Shown: positions 1-8,552 of the stretch, piece after piece
Layout of the letters: the number at the start of each line of letters is the position of its first letter
Position numbering within the stretch: the stretch's first letter is position 1
Assembly: GCF_035984415.1 (NCBI RefSeq)
Contig: NZ_CP130720.1
Coordinates: 4,340,001-4,404,000, forward strand
Length of the DNA: 64,000 bases
DNA from: Streptomyces sp. NBC_01296
Lineage (GTDB): Bacteria; Actinomycetota; Actinomycetes; Streptomycetales; Streptomycetaceae
Direction: 5' to 3'
Translations under genes and position numbers: made by a program
The notes under the pieces: generated by a model
Seen by the model: only the letters and a program-made list of their open reading frames with translations
What the model was told of the DNA's origin: nothing
The model's database searches: none

Positions 1-45
1 GTGTCCATCCGCGACGGGGTCCTGAGCGAGGTCGTCCCCGCATGA
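1..45 (+). CDS. ABC transporter ATP-binding protein, C-terminal end only
   Basis: Fifteen codons are visible, reading VSIRDGVLSEVVPA and a TGA stop. The tail resembles the last residues of LolD/MacB-type ATPases, where an IRDG-V segment ends the fold. The stop overlaps the ATG of the next gene (ATGA), so the two are translationally coupled and probably form one export system. Nothing more can be said because the window starts here. Confidence 0.6.
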   Translation: MSIRDGVLSEVVPA

Positions 46-98
46 GGAACATCAGTGCCCGCATGGGGAGCATCAGTGCCCGCATGGGGAGCATCAGG
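42..98 (+). repeat. 21-bp tandem repeat at the permease start
   Basis: About 2.7 copies of a 21-bp unit start at 42, 63 and 84. Each begins with ATG and keeps the frame, giving three possible starts for the permease. The first ATG overlaps the upstream stop codon. Confidence 0.8.
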
Positions 99-1352
99 AG
101 CGTCCGGCGAAGCCGGCGGGCCGGCACCGGGATCACGCCGTCCCGGCTGTCCCTGCGCGACCTGCTCTCCGAGGCCCTGGCCGGGATGCTCCAGCGGCCC
201 GCCCGCTCCGCGCTGACCGGCCTCGGCACCGTGCTGGGCGTGGGCACCTTCGTGGCGATCCTCGGCCTCACGGCCACCGCCTCCTCGCAGATCGACAGCC
301 GCTTCAACGCGCTGACGGCCACCGAGGTCGGCGTCCAGGACACCGCGGGCGGCGGCGATCCCCAGCTCGCCCGGCAGGTCCCCCTCGCCTTCCCCCGCGA
401 CGCGGACGCCCGGGCGGGCACGCTCAACGGGGTGCGCGCCGCAGGGGTGTTCTGGCCGGTGCCGCTGGGCGAGACCACCGTACGGTCCGCCCCTGTCGCG
501 GGAGCGACGGGCGAGCGGATCCCGGTGGTCGCCGCCTCCCCGGGGATGCTGCGCGCGGCCGGGCTCACGCTGGGCTCGGGCCGGGCGTACGACGCCTTCC
601 ACGAGGGGCGCACCGAACAGGTCGCGGTCGTGGGCTCGGCGATGGCGGCGCGCCTGGGCATCACCACGCTGGAGAGCCGCCCCGCGGTGTTCATCGGCGA
701 GCACCCGTTCACCGTGATCGGCATCGCGAGCGGGGCGGACCGCAAACCGGACCTGCTGCTGTCGGTGATCGTGCCCCGGGGCACCGCCGAGAAGCTGTGG
801 GGGCCGCCGGACAACGCCCAGCGGGCCAGGATGCTGGTGGTGACCGAGCTCGGCGCGGCCCGGCAGGTGGCCGCGGAACTCCCGCTCGCACTGCGCCCGG
901 ACCATCCCGACTGGCTGACGCCCGCGCCGCCACCGGACCCGAAGACCCTGCGGGCGGGGGTGACCTCCGACCTCGACCAGCTGTTCCTGCTGCTGGCGGC
1001 GATCTGCCTGGTCATCGGGGCGGTCGGGATCGCCAACACCACGCTCGTCGCGGTGCTGGAGCGGACCGGGGAGATCGGGCTGCGCCGGGCCCTCGGGGCG
1101 CGCGGGCGGCACATCACCGCCCAGTTCCTGGCCGAGTCCGCCGCGCAGGGTGCGGTGGGCGGCCTGGTGGGCACCACGCTCGGCACCCTGACCGTGGTCG
1201 GCGTGTCGGCGCTGCGCGACTGGACCCCGGTGATGTCGCCGCTCACCGTCGCCGTGGCGCCGTTGATCGGGCTGGTCACCGGGGTGCTGGCCGGCCTGTA
1301 CCCGGCCTGGCGGGCCTCCCGTACGCAGCCGGCGGAGGCCCTGCGCCGCTAG
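42..1352 (+). CDS. FtsX/MacB-type ABC transporter permease
   Basis: A 436-residue membrane protein. One transmembrane segment lies near residues 58-80, followed by a large extracytoplasmic domain (about 80-300) and three C-terminal segments (about 313-340, 365-390 and 400-425). This is the MacB_PCD plus FtsX layout of exporters of lipoproteins, peptides or small molecules. Inside the first C-terminal helix it has IGAVGIANTT, and a little further on ERTGEIGLRRALGA; both are hallmarks of the family. It overlaps the upstream ATPase gene by four bases. The N-terminus contains a repeated MGSI-SAR unit with two further in-frame ATGs, so the true start could be the first, second or third methionine. 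The substrate cannot be inferred. Confidence 0.9.
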   Translation: MRNISARMGSISARMGSIRSVRRSRRAGTGITPSRLSLRDLLSEALAGMLQRPARSALTGLGTVLGVGTFVAILGLTATASSQIDSRFNALTATEVGVQDTAGGGDPQLARQVPLAFPRDADARAGTLNGVRAAGVFWPVPLGETTVRSAPVAGATGERIPVVAASPGMLRAAGLTLGSGRAYDAFHEGRTEQVAVVGSAMAARLGITTLESRPAVFIGEHPFTVIGIASGADRKPDLLLSVIVPRGTAEKLWGPPDNAQRARMLVVTELGAARQVAAELPLALRPDHPDWLTPAPPPDPKTLRAGVTSDLDQLFLLLAAICLVIGAVGIANTTLVAVLERTGEIGLRRALGARGRHITAQFLAESAAQGAVGGLVGTTLGTLTVVGVSALRDWTPVMSPLTVAVAPLIGLVTGVLAGLYPAWRASRTQPAEALRR

Positions 1353-1380
1353 GAGAGACCCGCAACGTCCTGCCCGGCGC

Positions 1381-1440
1381 GGTCAGGCGCGGTCAGGCGC
1401 GGTCAGGCGCGGTCAGGCGCGGTCAGGCGCGGTCAGGAGT
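1381..1440. repeat. 10-bp tandem repeat (GGTCAGGCGC)n
   Basis: Five perfect copies of GGTCAGGCGC run from 1381 to 1430, and a sixth degenerate copy holds the stop codon of the minus-strand pirin gene. The array fills most of the gap between the convergent permease and pirin genes. No hairpin terminator was found there. Confidence 0.95.
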
Positions 1441-2419
1441 GCTGGTCCGCCGACTTCGTGCGCTCCCGGGCAGTGGTGGGGATGGTCCCCAGCCGGCCCG
1501 CCTGGAAGTCGTCGAAGGCCTGCTGGAGCTCCTGCCGGCTGTTCATGACGAACGGCCCGTAGTGCGCCATCGGCTCCCGGATCGGGCGCCCGCCGAGGAG
1601 GATGACCTCCAGGTCCGGGGTGTTCGCGTCCTGGGACTCGTCCGCCCGCACCGTGATGGAGCCGCCGTCGCCGAAGACCGCCGTCTGCCCGGTGTGGACG
1701 GGCCGCCGGTCCGTGCCGACGCTGCCGCGCCCGGCCATGACGTACGCGAGGGCGTTGAAGTCCTCGCGCCAGGGGAGGGTGACCTGCGCGCCCGGGGTGA
1801 CGGTCGCGTGGATCATCGTGATCGGGGTGTGGGTGATGCCGGGGCCGGCGTGGCCGTCCAGGTCACCGGCGATCACGCGGAGCAGGGCGCCGCCGTCGGG
1901 GGTGGACAGCAGCTGGACCTGGCCGCCGCCGATGTCCTGGTAGCGCGGGGGCATCATCTTGTCGGAGGCGGGGAGGTTCACCCACAGCTGGAGGCCGTGG
2001 AAGAGGCCGCCGGACACGACGAGGGACTCCGGCGGGGCCTCGATGTGCAGCAGGCCCGAGCCGGCGGTCATCCACTGGGTGTCACCGCCGTTGATGACCC
2101 CGCCGCCGCCGTTGCTGTCCTGGTGGACGAAGGTTCCGTCGATCAGGTACGTGACGGTCTCGAAGCCGCGGTGGGGGTGCCACGGGGTGCCCTTGGGCTC
2201 GCCCGGTGCGTACTCCACCTCGCCCATCTGGTCCATCATGATGAACGGGTCGAGGTACTGGTAGTTGATCCCGGCGAACGCGCGGCGCACCGGGAACCCC
2301 TCGCCCTCGAACCCACCGGGAGCTGTCGTGACGGCCAGCACCTTGCGGGCGGCGGTCTCCGGGGCGGGCTCGGCGACGCGGGGGAGCGTCAACGGGTTCT
2401 CCACAGTCACTGCAGGCAT
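1433..2419 (-). CDS. Pirin family protein (first of two in the window)
   Basis: A 328-residue bicupin. Pirins bind a metal and act as quercetinase-like dioxygenases or redox-linked regulators. The N-terminal cupin shows the metal-site motif HPHRGFET, followed by GLLHIE, so the expected His-His and His-x-Glu ligands are all present. The second cupin occupies roughly residues 190-310 and includes FVMNSRQELQQAFDDFQAG, typical of the pirin C-terminus. The ATG at 2419 is chosen because AGAAGGAGG stands just upstream; a longer reading frame lacks such a site. The gene is monocistronic and its promoter carries a palindrome. It is unrelated in position to the second pirin at 31.5 kb. Confidence 0.93.
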   Translation of the reverse strand: MPAVTVENPLTLPRVAEPAPETAARKVLAVTTAPGGFEGEGFPVRRAFAGINYQYLDPFIMMDQMGEVEYAPGEPKGTPWHPHRGFETVTYLIDGTFVHQDSNGGGGVINGGDTQWMTAGSGLLHIEAPPESLVVSGGLFHGLQLWVNLPASDKMMPPRYQDIGGGQVQLLSTPDGGALLRVIAGDLDGHAGPGITHTPITMIHATVTPGAQVTLPWREDFNALAYVMAGRGSVGTDRRPVHTGQTAVFGDGGSITVRADESQDANTPDLEVILLGGRPIREPMAHYGPFVMNSRQELQQAFDDFQAGRLGTIPTTARERTKSADQHS

Positions 2420-2439
2420 GGTCGGAACCTCCTTCTGCG

Positions 2440-2460
2440 TCGAGTTTAGTTGAAACTCGA
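2440..2460 (-). promoter_or_regulatory. Palindromic operator candidate of pirin gene 1
   Basis: TCGAGTTT and AAACTCGA form a perfect 8-bp inverted repeat around AGTTG, about 20 bp upstream of the pirin start codon. Its position between promoter and ribosome-binding site suggests a repressor site. No regulator gene is adjacent, so the protein that binds it is unknown. Confidence 0.6.
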
Positions 2461-2488
2461 ACTTTCTGCCACACCCCACAGAACAGAA

Positions 2489-2518
2489 GGGGCCCCGAGG
2501 TTAATTCCCCGGGGCCCG
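2489..2518 (-). terminator. Terminator of the SseB-like gene
   Basis: GGGCCCCG and CGGGGCCC form a strong stem around a 12-nt loop. It lies between the SseB-like stop and the pirin promoter, both on the minus strand. Confidence 0.65.
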
Positions 2519-2544
2519 AAGCCGCTCACCTGCGCCTACGGCGT

Positions 2545-3003
2545 CTAGCCGTACATGCGGCGCATCGCGAAGTCGACCATCTGCTCCACGGCCTTCGCGT
2601 CGAAGACCATCCGGTGGTCGCCCTCCATGTCGAGGACGAAGCCGTACCCGGTCGGCAGCAGGTCGATCACCTCGGCGCCGGTGATCACGAAGTACTTGGA
2701 CTCCTTGCCGGCGTACCGGCGCAGCTCCTTGAGCGTGGTGAACATGGGGATCACCGGCTGCTGCGTGTTGTGCAGCGCCAGGAAGCCCGGGGTCTCGCCG
2801 CGCGGACAGTAGACCTTCGACGTGGCGAAGATCTGCTGGAAGTCCTCGGCGGACAGCGACCCGGTCGTGAAGGCCCGCACCGCGTCGGCGAGCGACGGCG
2901 GCGAGGGCTCGGGGTACAGCGGCTGCTCGCCGTACCCGCCGGCCATCTGCTGCGGGGCGGCGTACTGCTGCCCTGCGCTCACGTTCTGGTCGTAGCCGTA
3001 CAT
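2545..3003 (-). CDS. SseB-like family protein
   Basis: A 152-residue protein with a low-complexity Gln/Pro/Gly N-terminus (about 1-40) and a compact SseB-type domain (about 40-150). The domain motifs are VYCPRGETPGFL, IPMFTTLKELRRYAG and DLLPTGYGFVLDMEG, typical of the short actinobacterial branch of the family. SseB proteins are linked to type III/VII secretion or sulfur metabolism elsewhere, but no function has been shown for this branch. It is a single gene with its own terminator. No membrane segment or signal peptide is seen. Confidence 0.85.
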   Translation of the reverse strand: MYGYDQNVSAGQQYAAPQQMAGGYGEQPLYPEPSPPSLADAVRAFTTGSLSAEDFQQIFATSKVYCPRGETPGFLALHNTQQPVIPMFTTLKELRRYAGKESKYFVITGAEVIDLLPTGYGFVLDMEGDHRMVFDAKAVEQMVDFAMRRMYG

Positions 3004-3187
3004 AGGGCGAAGCCTACCGAGCGCCCCGCGCCCCGTGGACGCGGATTCCCGCCAGGGTTGCGGGCTTGACCCTGGTCACAGTCGACCGGCAGGGGGTTGC
3101 GTCTTATTACCCACGGGTAGCATCATGACATTACCGATTGGTATGTACGAGGAACCTGTCTTCCCGAGCCTTAACGGAGCCGTCGCC

Positions 3188-5014
3188 ATGGGGCACTACA
3201 AGTCGAATCTCCGAGACATCGAGTTCAACCTCTTCGAGGTGCTCGGTCGCGACAAGCTGTACGGCACCGGCCCGTTCGGTGAGATGGACACCGACACCGC
3301 CAAGAGCGTCCTGTCCGAGATCGCCCGCCTCGCCGAGAACGAGCTGGCCGCATCCTTCGCGGACGCCGACCGCAACCCGCCGGTCTTCGACCCGGCCACC
3401 AACACCGCGCCCGTCCCGGCGTCCTTCAAGAAGAGCTACGAAGCCTTCATGGACTCCGAGTACTGGCGTCTCGGCCTGCCCGAGGAGATCGGCGGCACCA
3501 CCTCGCCCCGCTCCCTGATCTGGGCCTACGCGGAGCTGCTGCTCGGCTCGAACCCGGCCATCTGGATGTACTCCTCCGGCCCGGCGTTCGCCGGCATCCT
3601 CTTCGAAGAGGGCAACGAGGCGCAGAAGAAGGTCGCGCAGATAGCGGTCGAGAAGCGCTGGGGCTCCACCATGGTCCTCACCGAGCCGGACGCCGGCTCG
3701 GACGTCGGCGCCGGCCGCACCAAGGCGATCCAGCAGGACGACGGCTCCTGGCACATCGAGGGCGTCAAGCGCTTCATCACGTCCGGTGAGCACGACATGG
3801 AGGAGAACATCCTCCACTACGTCCTCGCCCGCCCCGAGGGCCACGGCCCCGGCACCAAGGGCCTGTCCCTCTTCCTCGTCCCGAAGTTCCACTTCGACTG
3901 GGAGACCGGCGAGCTGGGCGAGCGCAACGGCGTCTACGCGACGAACGTCGAGCACAAGATGGGCCTCAAGGCCTCCAACACGTGCGAGATGACCTTCGGC
4001 GACCAGCACCCCGCCAAGGGCTGGCTGATCGGCGACAAGCACGACGGCATCCGCCAGATGTTCATGATCATCGAGTTCGCCCGCATGATGGTCGGCACGA
4101 AGGCCATCGCGACGCTCTCCACCGGCTACCTGAACGCCCTGGAGTACGCCAAGGAGCGCGTGCAGGGCACCGACCTGGCCAACTTCATGGACAAGGCCGC
4201 GCCCAAGGTCACCATCACGCACCACCCCGACGTGCGCCGCTCGCTCATGACGCAGAAGGCGTACGCCGAGGGCATGCGCGCCCTGGTCCTGTACACCGCC
4301 TCCGTCCAGGACGCGATCCAGGTCAAGCAGGCCGCGGGCGAGGACGCCTCCGCCGAGATCGGCCTGAACGACCTGCTCCTGCCGATCGTGAAGGGCTACG
4401 GCTCGGAGCGCTCGTACGAGCAGCTCGCCCAGTCGCTGCAGACCTTCGGCGGTTCCGGTTACCTCCAGGAATACCCGATCGAGCAGTACATCCGGGACGC
4501 CAAGATCGACACCCTCTACGAGGGCACCACGGCGATCCAGGGCCAGGACTTCTTCTTCCGGAAGATCGTCCGCGACCAGGGTGCCTCGCTGAACGTCCTC
4601 TCCGAGACGATCAAGAAGTTCCTGGCCGAGGCCGCCGGCGGCGAGGAGCTGGCCGGCGCCCGCGACGCGCTCGCCAAGGCCGCGGTCGACCTGGAGGGCA
4701 TCGTCGGCCAGATGATCGTCGACCTCACCGCCACCGGCGAGGACGTCAAGAACATCTACAAGGTCGGCCAGAACACCACCCGCCTGCTGATGGCGTCCGG
4801 TGACGTGGTCGTCGGATACCTGCTGCTCAAGGGCGCTGCCGTGGCCGCCGAGAAGCTGGCGGGCGCCTCCGCGAAGGACGTCCCGTTCTACACCGGCAAG
4901 ATCGCGGCCGCGAAGTTCTTCGCCTCGCAGGTCCTGCCGAACGTCTCGGTCGCCCGCACGCTGGCCGAGGCCGTCGACAACACCCTGATGGAGCTCGACG
5001 AGGCCGCGTTCTAG
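3188..5014 (+). CDS. Acyl-CoA dehydrogenase, FadE5-like
   Basis: A 608-residue FAD enzyme that would catalyse the first oxidation of fatty acyl-CoA in beta-oxidation. It starts MGHYKSNLRDIEFNLFEVLG, the opening of the mycobacterial FadE5 group, whose members are of similar length (about 610 residues). Domain order is N-terminal helical (about 75-155), beta middle with LTEPDAGSDVGAGRT, helical C-terminal with LQTFGGSGYLQEYPIEQYIRD and YEGTTAIQGQDF, and an extra C-terminal domain that distinguishes this group. The Glu of YEGT is the presumed catalytic base. The ATG at 3188 has ACGGAG upstream; an in-frame extension to about 3035 carries no family similarity. It is a monocistronic gene with a strong terminator. 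Confidence 0.93.
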   Translation: MGHYKSNLRDIEFNLFEVLGRDKLYGTGPFGEMDTDTAKSVLSEIARLAENELAASFADADRNPPVFDPATNTAPVPASFKKSYEAFMDSEYWRLGLPEEIGGTTSPRSLIWAYAELLLGSNPAIWMYSSGPAFAGILFEEGNEAQKKVAQIAVEKRWGSTMVLTEPDAGSDVGAGRTKAIQQDDGSWHIEGVKRFITSGEHDMEENILHYVLARPEGHGPGTKGLSLFLVPKFHFDWETGELGERNGVYATNVEHKMGLKASNTCEMTFGDQHPAKGWLIGDKHDGIRQMFMIIEFARMMVGTKAIATLSTGYLNALEYAKERVQGTDLANFMDKAAPKVTITHHPDVRRSLMTQKAYAEGMRALVLYTASVQDAIQVKQAAGEDASAEIGLNDLLLPIVKGYGSERSYEQLAQSLQTFGGSGYLQEYPIEQYIRDAKIDTLYEGTTAIQGQDFFFRKIVRDQGASLNVLSETIKKFLAEAAGGEELAGARDALAKAAVDLEGIVGQMIVDLTATGEDVKNIYKVGQNTTRLLMASGDVVVGYLLLKGAAVAAEKLAGASAKDVPFYTGKIAAAKFFASQVLPNVSVARTLAEAVDNTLMELDEAAF

Positions 5015-5046
5015 CCACCCGGCTGCGCCGCATCGCCAGTCGCACA

Positions 5047-5083
5047 CCGACGGCCGGACCCTCTGCAGGGGTCCGGCCGTCGG
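5047..5083 (+). terminator. Rho-independent type hairpin after the acyl-CoA dehydrogenase gene
   Basis: CCGACGGCCGGACCCC pairs perfectly with GGGGTCCGGCCGTCGG around a very short loop, 30 bp after the stop codon. There is no T-run, as usual in Streptomyces. Confidence 0.85.
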
Positions 5084-5167
5084 CGTACCGGCGGCGTACG
5101 GACGGCGTACCGGCCGCCTGCCGGCGGCATTCACAGGTTGTCGGTGGTTCATGGGACGCTCGTAGGT

Positions 5168-5908
5168 ATGAGCCCAGCAGAGCAGCACGGCAACAGCAGG
5201 GGGTACTCCGTCCCGACCGGGCGGCCGTACGCCCTCAAGGAGCTGCAGGCTGCCCTGGGCAGCCTCGGCGACCATCTGCGGGAGCTGTACGACGGCGCCC
5301 ACCCCGCGGAGTACGAGGCTGTCGCCGACGCCCTCTACACCGCCTTCCAGACCGCCGCCGGGCTCGCCCCCGCCAAGAGCTACACCGGCTGCTCCGAGCA
5401 CCCCAACGGGGCCCTCGACCCCGAGGCGCCCGACGGCTGGGGCCGCTGTCTGATCTGCAACGACCGGCGCCGCCTCGGGCTGCGCGCCCAGGGCGCCCGC
5501 GCGGCCGCCGCCGCCCCGCCCGCCGGGGAACAGCGCCGGCTGGGCTATCCCGTGCCCGACCCCCCGTACACCCTGCAGGCCCTGCGCGACCACCTCCGCA
5601 CCGTCGAGGACCGCCGCTTCCACCTGGGCTTCTCCTCCCCGGCCGATGAGTTCGTACGGATCGCGGACGATCTCCACCGGGCGTTCATCGTGGCCCGCGA
5701 ACTGTCACGGCCCCGGGGCGCCTCCGGCTGCTCCCAGCACCCCGGCGCGCCCATCGATCCGGACGCGCCGCCCGGTGAGGCCTGTATCTTCTGCGCCGGA
5801 CGCAAGAGACGCGCGCAGCGCTCCGCGACGACCCCGGAGATGCTCCCGCGCATCCGCCGGGGCGAGCGCAGGCAGCTGCAGCGCCGATTCGAGCGCCCGC
5901 CGGGCTGA
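5168..5908 (+). CDS. Conserved hypothetical protein with a duplicated zinc-knuckle-like unit
   Basis: The 246-residue protein consists of two similar halves. Each half has a helical segment (LKELQAALGSLGDHL and LQALRDHLRTVEDRR), then a Cys/His cluster: GCSEHP with a later RCLICNDRRR in the first half, and GCSQHP with CIFCAGRKRR in the second. The C-x2-H and C-x2-C pairs in each half could bind zinc. No enzyme motif, signal peptide or membrane segment is seen. The ATG at 5168 is preceded by a weak site; a start 30 bp upstream is possible. It is not clearly in an operon. I do not recognise a named family. Confidence 0.7.
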   Translation: MSPAEQHGNSRGYSVPTGRPYALKELQAALGSLGDHLRELYDGAHPAEYEAVADALYTAFQTAAGLAPAKSYTGCSEHPNGALDPEAPDGWGRCLICNDRRRLGLRAQGARAAAAAPPAGEQRRLGYPVPDPPYTLQALRDHLRTVEDRRFHLGFSSPADEFVRIADDLHRAFIVARELSRPRGASGCSQHPGAPIDPDAPPGEACIFCAGRKRRAQRSATTPEMLPRIRRGERRQLQRRFERPPG

Positions 5909-6009
5909 AAAGCCGCCGGGACGTGGACCACACGGCCCGCGGCCCCGGCGTTTCGGCTATCCGCCGCAGTCCGACCATGGCGAACACGACCGTCGTTAAG
6001 GTGAACCAC

Positions 6010-7302
6010 ATGAGCTCTCCCGCCCGCTTCGACCGCGGACACACCGACGATCTGATGACCTTTTTGACGGCCAGTCCGTCGCCGTACCACGCCGTGGCCA
6101 ATGCGGCCGAGCGGCTGGAAAAGGCAGGCTTCAGGCAGTTGTCGGAAACGGACGCCTGGGACTCGGGCAGCGGGGGCCGGTTCGTCCTCCGCGGCGGAGC
6201 GCTCATCGCCTGGTTCGTCCCGGAGGGCGCGACCGCGCACACCCCGTTCCGGATCGTCGGCGCACACACCGACTCCCCCAACCTCCGCGTCAAGCCGCTG
6301 CCTGACACGGGATCACAGGGCTGGCGGCAGATCGCCGTCGAGATCTACGGCGGCCCCCTGCTCAACACCTGGCTGGACCGGGACCTGGGGCTGGCGGGGC
6401 GGCTGAGCCTGCGCGACGGCAGCGAGCGCCTCGTGAACGTGGACCGCGCGCTGCTGCGCGTGCCCCAACTCGCCGTGCACCTGGACCGGTCGGTCAACAC
6501 CGACGGGCTCAAGCTCGACAAGCAGCGCCACATGCAGCCGATCTGGGGCCTGGGCGAGGTCCGGGAGGGCGACCTCATCGCCTTCCTGGAGGAGGAAGAG
6601 GGCCTGCCGCAGGGCTCGGTGGCCGGCTGGGACCTGATGGTCCACTCGATCGAGCCGCCGGCGTACCTGGGGCGCGACCGGGAACTCGTCGCCGGCCCGC
6701 GGATGGACAACCTGATCTCGGTGCACGCGGGCGTCGCGGCGCTCGCCGCCGCCGCGGCCGCCGACAAGCTGGACCACATCCCGGTGCTGGCCGCGTTCGA
6801 CCACGAGGAGAGCGGCTCGCAGTCGGACACGGGCGCGGACGGCCCGCTGCTGGGCAACGTGCTGGAACGTTCCGTCTTCTCGCGCGGGGGCACGTACGAG
6901 GACCGCGCGCGGGCCTTCGCGGGCACCATCTGCCTCTCCGCGGACACCGGCCACGCCGTGCACCCCAACTACGCGGAGCGGCACGACCCCTCGCACCACC
7001 CGCGCGCCAACGGCGGCCCGATCCTGAAGGTCAACGTCAACCAGCGGTACGCGACGGACGGCAGCGGACGCGCGGTGTTCGCGGCGGCGTGCGAGCGGGC
7101 CGGCGTGCCGTGGCAGACCTTCGTCTCGAACAACTCGATGCCCTGCGGCACGACGATCGGCCCGATCACGGCCGCCCGCCACGGGATCCAGACGGTGGAC
7201 ATCGGCGTCGCGATCCTCTCGATGCACAGCGCCCGCGAGCTGTGCGGTGCGGACGACCCGTACCTGCTCGCGAACGCGCTGCTGGCCTTCCTGGAGGGCT
7301 GA
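6010..7302 (+). CDS. M18 family aminopeptidase
   Basis: A 430-residue cytosolic metallo-aminopeptidase that removes N-terminal residues, usually acidic ones, from peptides. The family's zinc-site segments are visible: HTDSPNLRVKPLP near residue 80, PRMDNLISVHAG near 230, DHEESGSQSDTGADG near 260, and the late MHSARELCG. Length fits the usual 420-460. The ATG at 6010 follows AAGGTGA at a suitable distance. An in-frame ATG at 5923 would add 29 residues without family similarity. It stands alone between two unrelated genes. Confidence 0.95.
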   Translation: MSSPARFDRGHTDDLMTFLTASPSPYHAVANAAERLEKAGFRQLSETDAWDSGSGGRFVLRGGALIAWFVPEGATAHTPFRIVGAHTDSPNLRVKPLPDTGSQGWRQIAVEIYGGPLLNTWLDRDLGLAGRLSLRDGSERLVNVDRALLRVPQLAVHLDRSVNTDGLKLDKQRHMQPIWGLGEVREGDLIAFLEEEEGLPQGSVAGWDLMVHSIEPPAYLGRDRELVAGPRMDNLISVHAGVAALAAAAAADKLDHIPVLAAFDHEESGSQSDTGADGPLLGNVLERSVFSRGGTYEDRARAFAGTICLSADTGHAVHPNYAERHDPSHHPRANGGPILKVNVNQRYATDGSGRAVFAAACERAGVPWQTFVSNNSMPCGTTIGPITAARHGIQTVDIGVAILSMHSARELCGADDPYLLANALLAFLEG

Positions 7303-7458
7303 CGCCGCGCGGCTGCGCCGCCTCCCGCACCAGGGGGGCGGCGTGGGCTTCGGCCGGGCGGGTCGATCTGAGGCGCCGACGCGGTGTGATGAACCTATGG
7401 TGACACTCCGTCATGTTGTGCTGGGGTTCCGTCCTTCCCGGCCGACAAGGAGAGTCCC

Positions 7459-8502
7459 GTGCTCCGCCTGTTCCGCCTCCTCCCCATGCCGCGCATCGCG
7501 GGCGCCGTGGGCCTCGTCCTCGCCCTCCTCGCGGCCGCCCCCTCCGCGGGCGCGGCCGCAGCCGGCCCGCCGGCATCCTCCTTCTCCCTCACGGACCCGC
7601 GGATCGTCGCGCACTTCGACTTCACGGCCGGCGAGACGCCGGAGAACCTCGCGCTGGAGCCCGACGGCTCCGCCGATCTGACCTTCGCCTTCGCCCGCCA
7701 GGTCGTCCGGGTGTACCCGCACGGCGGCAGACGGCTCCTCGCGACCCTGCCCGCCGTCGCGGACCCGAAGACGCCCCTCGTCGGCGGCGCCGTCGTGACC
7801 GGGATCGTCCGCACGCCCGACGGGACGCTCTACGTCGCCTTCAACACCGGGACGGTCGAGACGGGCCTCTACCGGATCACCCCGGACGGCGAGGTCGGCA
7901 AGCTCGCCGACCTGCCGCCGAACGGTTTCACCAACGGCCTCGCCCTCGACGAGCACCGCGGACTGCTCTACGGCGCCGACTCCGTCCTCGGCACGGTGTG
8001 GCGCATCTCGCTGGACGACGCACACCCGGCGGTGTCGACGTGGGCCACCGGCGCCGCGCTGGAGCCGGCCACGTTCATCGGCGCCAACGGCATCAAGGTG
8101 GGCCACCACGCGGTCTGGGTGTCGAACTACGACCGGGGCACGCTGCTGCGGATCCCGGTCGGGGAGGACGGGTCCGCGGGGACGATCAGGACGCACGCCA
8201 CCGGGCTGACGGGGATCGACGACTTCGCGTTCGCCGGGCACGGCAAGGCGGTGCTCGCCGCGCTGAACAACACCGAGAGCCAGCTCGCCCTGGTCCGGCC
8301 GGACGGCACCCACACCGTCGTGCTGACCGGGAAGGACGGCCTGTCCGGCCCCACCTCGGTGGCGATCCGCCACCACCGGGTCTACGTCCCGAGCGGCGCC
8401 TTCCTCACGGGCATCGACCCGAACCTGCTGGTCGCCGACGTCGAGAAGAACGAGAAGACGGAGCCCGGGAAGCCCGGGGAGCCCGGGAAGCACGAGGGCT
8501 GA
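7459..8502 (+). CDS. Secreted beta-propeller protein, SMP-30/gluconolactonase-like
   Basis: A 347-residue exported protein. The N-terminus has basic residues, a hydrophobic stretch (GAVGLVLALLAAA) and an Ala-rich cleavage region near residue 35. The mature part has repeated blades of the SMP-30/YncE type (TPENLALEPDG, TPDGTLYVAFNTGT, FTNGLALDEHRGLLYGADS, GANGIKVGHHAVWVSNYD). The tail is a short collagen-like run of PG-KPGE units. Proteins of this kind often hydrolyse lactones or bind ligands, but the substrate is unknown. The start is GTG at 7459 with AAGGAGAG eight bases upstream. Confidence 0.8.
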   Translation: MLRLFRLLPMPRIAGAVGLVLALLAAAPSAGAAAAGPPASSFSLTDPRIVAHFDFTAGETPENLALEPDGSADLTFAFARQVVRVYPHGGRRLLATLPAVADPKTPLVGGAVVTGIVRTPDGTLYVAFNTGTVETGLYRITPDGEVGKLADLPPNGFTNGLALDEHRGLLYGADSVLGTVWRISLDDAHPAVSTWATGAALEPATFIGANGIKVGHHAVWVSNYDRGTLLRIPVGEDGSAGTIRTHATGLTGIDDFAFAGHGKAVLAALNNTESQLALVRPDGTHTVVLTGKDGLSGPTSVAIRHHRVYVPSGAFLTGIDPNLLVADVEKNEKTEPGKPGEPGKHEG

Positions 8503-8510
8503 CCCCGTCC

Positions 8511-8537
8511 GGCCGGGGCCCCGCATCGGGGTCCCGC
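8511..8537. terminator. Convergent terminator hairpin
   Basis: GGCCGGGGCCCCG and CGGGGTCCCGCC-type arms with a very short loop lie between the stop codons of two convergent genes, so the hairpin probably serves both. Confidence 0.6.
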
Positions 8538-8552
8538 CCGGACTTCGTCGTC

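Noticed and set aside
2440..2460. Pirin 1 palindrome as a further site of the TetR regulon
   Set aside because: The arms TCGAGTTT/AAACTCGA and 5-bp spacing differ from TGAAC-N6-GTTCA, and the gene lies 32 kb away in a housekeeping stretch.
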